From an uncultured Sphingorhabdus sp. (GTDB lineage Bacteria > Pseudomonadota > Alphaproteobacteria > Sphingomonadales > Sphingomonadaceae), in the NCBI GenBank assembly GCA_947492905.1, contig CANLOL010000001.1, positions 846,578-910,577 of the forward strand: a stretch of 64,000 bases of DNA. Reading direction: 5' to 3'. The notes under the pieces were generated by a model. The model ran no database searches, was not told where the DNA came from, and was given only the letters and a program-made list of their open reading frames with translations. Below are positions 61,483-64,000 of the stretch, piece after piece (the first letter of the stretch is position 1; every line of letters begins with the position of its first letter). The translations under genes and the position numbers were made by a program.

Positions 61483-63017
61483 TATATATTCTCTCCAGCG
61501 GCAGTATAAACATCTTGGGCTTTGCAAAACCTATCAATAAAAGCTTGCTGCGTTGGCATAGCTTCAACGGCTTTATCTATGGCTGCTCTAATATTGCGTA
61601 GGCTTTGCGTAATATTTTCCTCGCTCAAACTATCGACCATTGGATTATAACCTTTTGGCGTATATCCTTGGCCAATCGCAACTGCCATCCAGCTCGTTAC
61701 ATTGAACAATTCATCATCATATTTGAAAAATCGCCCGCGCGATTCAATTAACGCCATTTTGCGTTTCAAACTATCGGGAATGCTCATCGTGCGAACATAG
61801 TTCCAAAACGCGCTGTCATCGCGCTCGGTCAATGTATAATGCAATATTAAAAAATCGCGAATATGCGCATAGCCAACTTCGAGTAACCTATTATATTCAT
61901 CGCGCTCAACAGGGTTCATACTCTTATCGGGGAATAGGGCAATTAATTTTGAAATGCCCGATTGGATCAGGTGGATGCTGGTTGATTCCAGCGGCTCCAT
62001 AAATCCAGCGGATAATCCGATAGCAACGCAGTTTTTTGACCAGAATTTCTTGCGCCGCCCTGTTTTGAACCGCAGATGTTTCGGACTTGCTAATGGTTTG
62101 CCATCCAGATTGGATAGCAATGTTTTTTCAGCTTCTTCTTTGCTCTGATACTGGCTGCAATAGACATAACCATTACCCGTTCTATGTTGCAATGGGATGC
62201 GCCATTGCCATCCTGCTTCGCGCGCGGTTGAACGCGTATAGGGTATAGGCTCGCCTATTTTCTCACACGGGATGGCAACTGCACTATCAACAGGTAAATA
62301 TTCGCTCCAATCAATATAGCCAGTCTGCAATGCTTCTTCGATTAATAAACCGCGAAACCCAGTGCAATCAATGAATAGATCTGCCTCTAGCACCTGACCA
62401 TCAGCCAATGTTATGCTCTCGATAAAACCATTATCGTTGCGCAGATTAACCTTTTCGACTTTGCCCTCTATCCGCCTTGCGCCATTTCCTTCAGAAAATT
62501 TGCGCAAAAATTTCGCATATAGAATAGCATCAAAATGAAAAGCATAGCCAAGTTTGTTGATAATCGGTCCATGCTCACTTTGTGGGCGGATGAATTTATC
62601 ATTATAGGCCGCTGCTGCATTAATCGAATAATCTTCGATATTGCGATTGTCGCCTTGCTCACGTAACTTGTTCCAATAATGATGAAACTCAATGCCTTCT
62701 AAATCAAAACCGTGTGTGCCAAAGGGGTGAAAATAACGGTCTCCTTTTTTGGCCCAATCTACAAATTCAATACCCAATTTGAATGTGGCTTGAGTTTCGC
62801 GAATGAAATCATCTTCATTGATACCAAGCCTCTCATTAAATGTAGCAATTTGCGGAATAGTCGCCTCGCCAACACCGACCGTTCCAATTTCTTCGGATTC
62901 GACCAATGTCACATTGCCCTGACCTTTCGGCATAAGTTTTGAGAGCGCTGCTGCGCTCATCCATCCCGCTGTACCGCCGCCAACAATGACGATATTTTTT
63001 ACTCGGCCATTGTCCAT
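61482..63017 (-). CDS. flavin-dependent tryptophan-halogenase family protein 2
   Basis: A 511-aa paralogue of the previous gene with the same elements: GGGTAGWM, QATFKLGIEFVDW (catalytic Lys80), GWQWRIPLQHRTGNGYVYCSQ, and EPLESTSIHLIQSG. Long stretches are almost identical between the two, so they arose by duplication, but the C-terminal parts differ. One base separates its start from the stop of the third family gene upstream. The three genes are probably one message. Confidence 0.88.
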   Translation of the reverse strand: MDNGRVKNIVIVGGGTAGWMSAAALSKLMPKGQGNVTLVESEEIGTVGVGEATIPQIATFNERLGINEDDFIRETQATFKLGIEFVDWAKKGDRYFHPFGTHGFDLEGIEFHHYWNKLREQGDNRNIEDYSINAAAAYNDKFIRPQSEHGPIINKLGYAFHFDAILYAKFLRKFSEGNGARRIEGKVEKVNLRNDNGFIESITLADGQVLEADLFIDCTGFRGLLIEEALQTGYIDWSEYLPVDSAVAIPCEKIGEPIPYTRSTAREAGWQWRIPLQHRTGNGYVYCSQYQSKEEAEKTLLSNLDGKPLASPKHLRFKTGRRKKFWSKNCVAIGLSAGFMEPLESTSIHLIQSGISKLIALFPDKSMNPVERDEYNRLLEVGYAHIRDFLILHYTLTERDDSAFWNYVRTMSIPDSLKRKMALIESRGRFFKYDDELFNVTSWMAVAIGQGYTPKGYNPMVDSLSEENITQSLRNIRAAIDKAVEAMPTQQAFIDRFCKAQDVYTAAGENI

Positions 63018-63018
63018 T

Positions 63019-64000
63019 TTAATGCTTCCTTGTTTTTCTATCAGACAATTGTTTCACCACATTGGCAATTGCTGCATGTAATTGTTCGACCCATTGCGCC
63101 AATGCGATGGCATCTATTCTATGGGCCAAACGGTCATAATTTTGCGCTACTATTCCCATCGCGCTTAAAGCCGCTATCCACTCAGCCTTGCTATATATTT
63201 CAAAATCTTCAATGGCTATGCGGCCCCGCGATTCAAATAATTTGATTTTTCGGGTTAGTGCATCGCTGCACCCTTGAACATTTTGCTGCAACAATAGATT
63301 CATATCTTTCATATGAACAGATTGCGCTGCCTCTAATCTATTATATTCTGCAATTTCTATCGCTGCAAATTCTCTGTCAGGCCATAGTTTGAACAATCGC
63401 TCCATAGCCATTTGTATACGGTGTAATCGCATGCCGCTTTGATGATCAAATGCATCAAAACCCCCTATGATTTTTAGATGATTATTCTGCCAAGCCGTCT
63501 CATAATCAATATTTCGCGCGTCAATATAAAGATCAGCGCAGTGGCTTATATCATTGCAAATAATTTCATCTATTCCATGCACACCATGTTTAACAGACAG
63601 AGTATCAGCCATTATATGCTTAGCATTGGCTTTGCTTTTTAATATATTTTTATAGCCTTGCTCGTCCAATATATATCCATAGTCATATGCTGGTGCGCCC
63701 TTGGGCGCTTCTGGAATAAATAGTGATGCCTTATGCATAACAAGCGCTAGATTAAATTCAGATAGTGGTTTTTCTGATCCGCTAAATTTCCATAAATGCT
63801 GAAATTCAGTCCCTTCACGATCAACACCATAATTACCAAAAGGCAGATTAATTGTCGCGCCTTTATCATTTGTAATAGCAGCACACAGGGCAGGGCGTGC
63901 CTTTGCCTTACTACCTAGCTCATGCTCTGCTGTTTCTATTGTGTGATGCAGGTTTTTCGAAGTTGGCCTGGCTAATATATCACCATTATTAGCGATGCTA
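63019..64000 (-). CDS. degenerate halogenase-family paralogue, N-terminus beyond window
   Basis: An open frame of 326 visible codons continues past base 64000. It is clearly a third family member: FGNYGVDREGTEFQHLWK matches FGTHGFDLEGIEFHHYWN of gene 2, and CADLYIDARN matches the ADLFIDCTG region. But the middle is much shorter: there is no WxWxIP segment, and the region of the catalytic Glu reads GFDAFDHQSGMRLHRIQ, with no EPLEST. The catalytic Lys position also seems lost. It ends with a GTxAAI-like helix tail similar in length to its neighbours. It may be a non-catalytic partner or a decaying copy; it is intact as a reading frame. Confidence 0.72.
   Translation of the reverse strand, partial: SIANNGDILARPTSKNLHHTIETAEHELGSKAKARPALCAAITNDKGATINLPFGNYGVDREGTEFQHLWKFSGSEKPLSEFNLALVMHKASLFIPEAPKGAPAYDYGYILDEQGYKNILKSKANAKHIMADTLSVKHGVHGIDEIICNDISHCADLYIDARNIDYETAWQNNHLKIIGGFDAFDHQSGMRLHRIQMAMERLFKLWPDREFAAIEIAEYNRLEAAQSVHMKDMNLLLQQNVQGCSDALTRKIKLFESRGRIAIEDFEIYSKAEWIAALSAMGIVAQNYDRLAHRIDAIALAQWVEQLHAAIANVVKQLSDRKTRKH

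Overview
The window looks like a piece of a sphingomonad (Alphaproteobacteria, Sphingomonadales) chromosome with unusually AT-rich DNA for that order. The evidence is the block ubiB-ubiE-mutM-rpsT-dnaA, a DnaA of the sphingomonad type, FzlA, TimA, bactofilin beside an M23 peptidase, Coq7, and a TonB-dependent receptor next to flavin-dependent tryptophan-halogenase-like genes. Nearly all genes are chromosomal housekeeping or envelope genes. I saw no tRNA, rRNA, insertion sequence, prophage or CRISPR array.

Layout. 1-3217 (minus): the start of a secreted esterase-like gene cut by the window edge, then ubiB and ubiE (ubiquinone synthesis). 3358-6701 (plus): mutM, rpsT, a gene-free AT-rich stretch and dnaA. 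6806-10863 (minus): a repeat-bearing DUF4136-type lipoprotein, trpS, murJ and secB. 11233-13853 (plus): timA, mltA and an Smr-domain gene. 13859-16157 (minus): dapE, a conserved hypothetical gene, and an alanine/cysteine repeat lipoprotein. 16534-21435 (minus): a GST, then the rpmH-rnpA-yidD-yidC-yihA block and a peroxiredoxin-like gene. 21511-23227 (minus): small envelope genes, including a ClpP-like exported protein. 23514-26756 (plus): comM, apparently with an ATC start codon, and secreted DUF547 and DUF3047 proteins. 26798-28349 (minus): bactofilin overlapping an M23 peptidase. 28694-36806 (plus): proA, nadD, rsfS, rlmH, an EnvC-like protein, ctpA, dsbB, coq7, a rhomboid protease and a secreted hypothetical. 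36823-43656 (minus): a DUF885 peptidase, two PH-domain membrane proteins, a nitronate-monooxygenase-like enzyme, a small secreted protein and lysC. Then come ubiG (plus), fzlA (minus), a candidate small RNA, and the glutamate synthase region, in which gltD and gltB are separated by two secreted DUF2059-like genes sharing a nearly identical 5' end. 54554-56312: uppP and an NDUFA9-like reductase. 56525-64000 (minus): a TonB-dependent receptor behind a LacI-type operator, and three tightly packed halogenase-family genes, the last cut by the window edge.

Much of the window serves the cell envelope: lipid II and undecaprenyl recycling (murJ, uppP), peptidoglycan remodelling (mltA, M23, EnvC-like, ctpA, bactofilin, fzlA), protein export and insertion (secB, yidC, yidD), disulfide formation (dsbB) and ubiquinone (ubiB, ubiE, ubiG, coq7).

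The most unusual items are: (1) the lipoprotein at 15807-16157, whose tail carries 21 cysteines spaced 3, 4 or 7 residues apart in alanine, as if lining one face of a helix; (2) a minus-strand RNA candidate at about 45575-45745, with two hairpins presenting CU-rich anti-Shine-Dalgarno loops and a strong 3' hairpin; (3) the degenerate third halogenase paralogue, which lacks the WxWxIP motif and the catalytic Glu; (4) the ATC start of comM; (5) the duplicated secreted gene pair inside the glutamate synthase locus. Start codons were chosen from visible ribosome-binding sites and family N-termini. Family names come from recognising motifs, not from searches.
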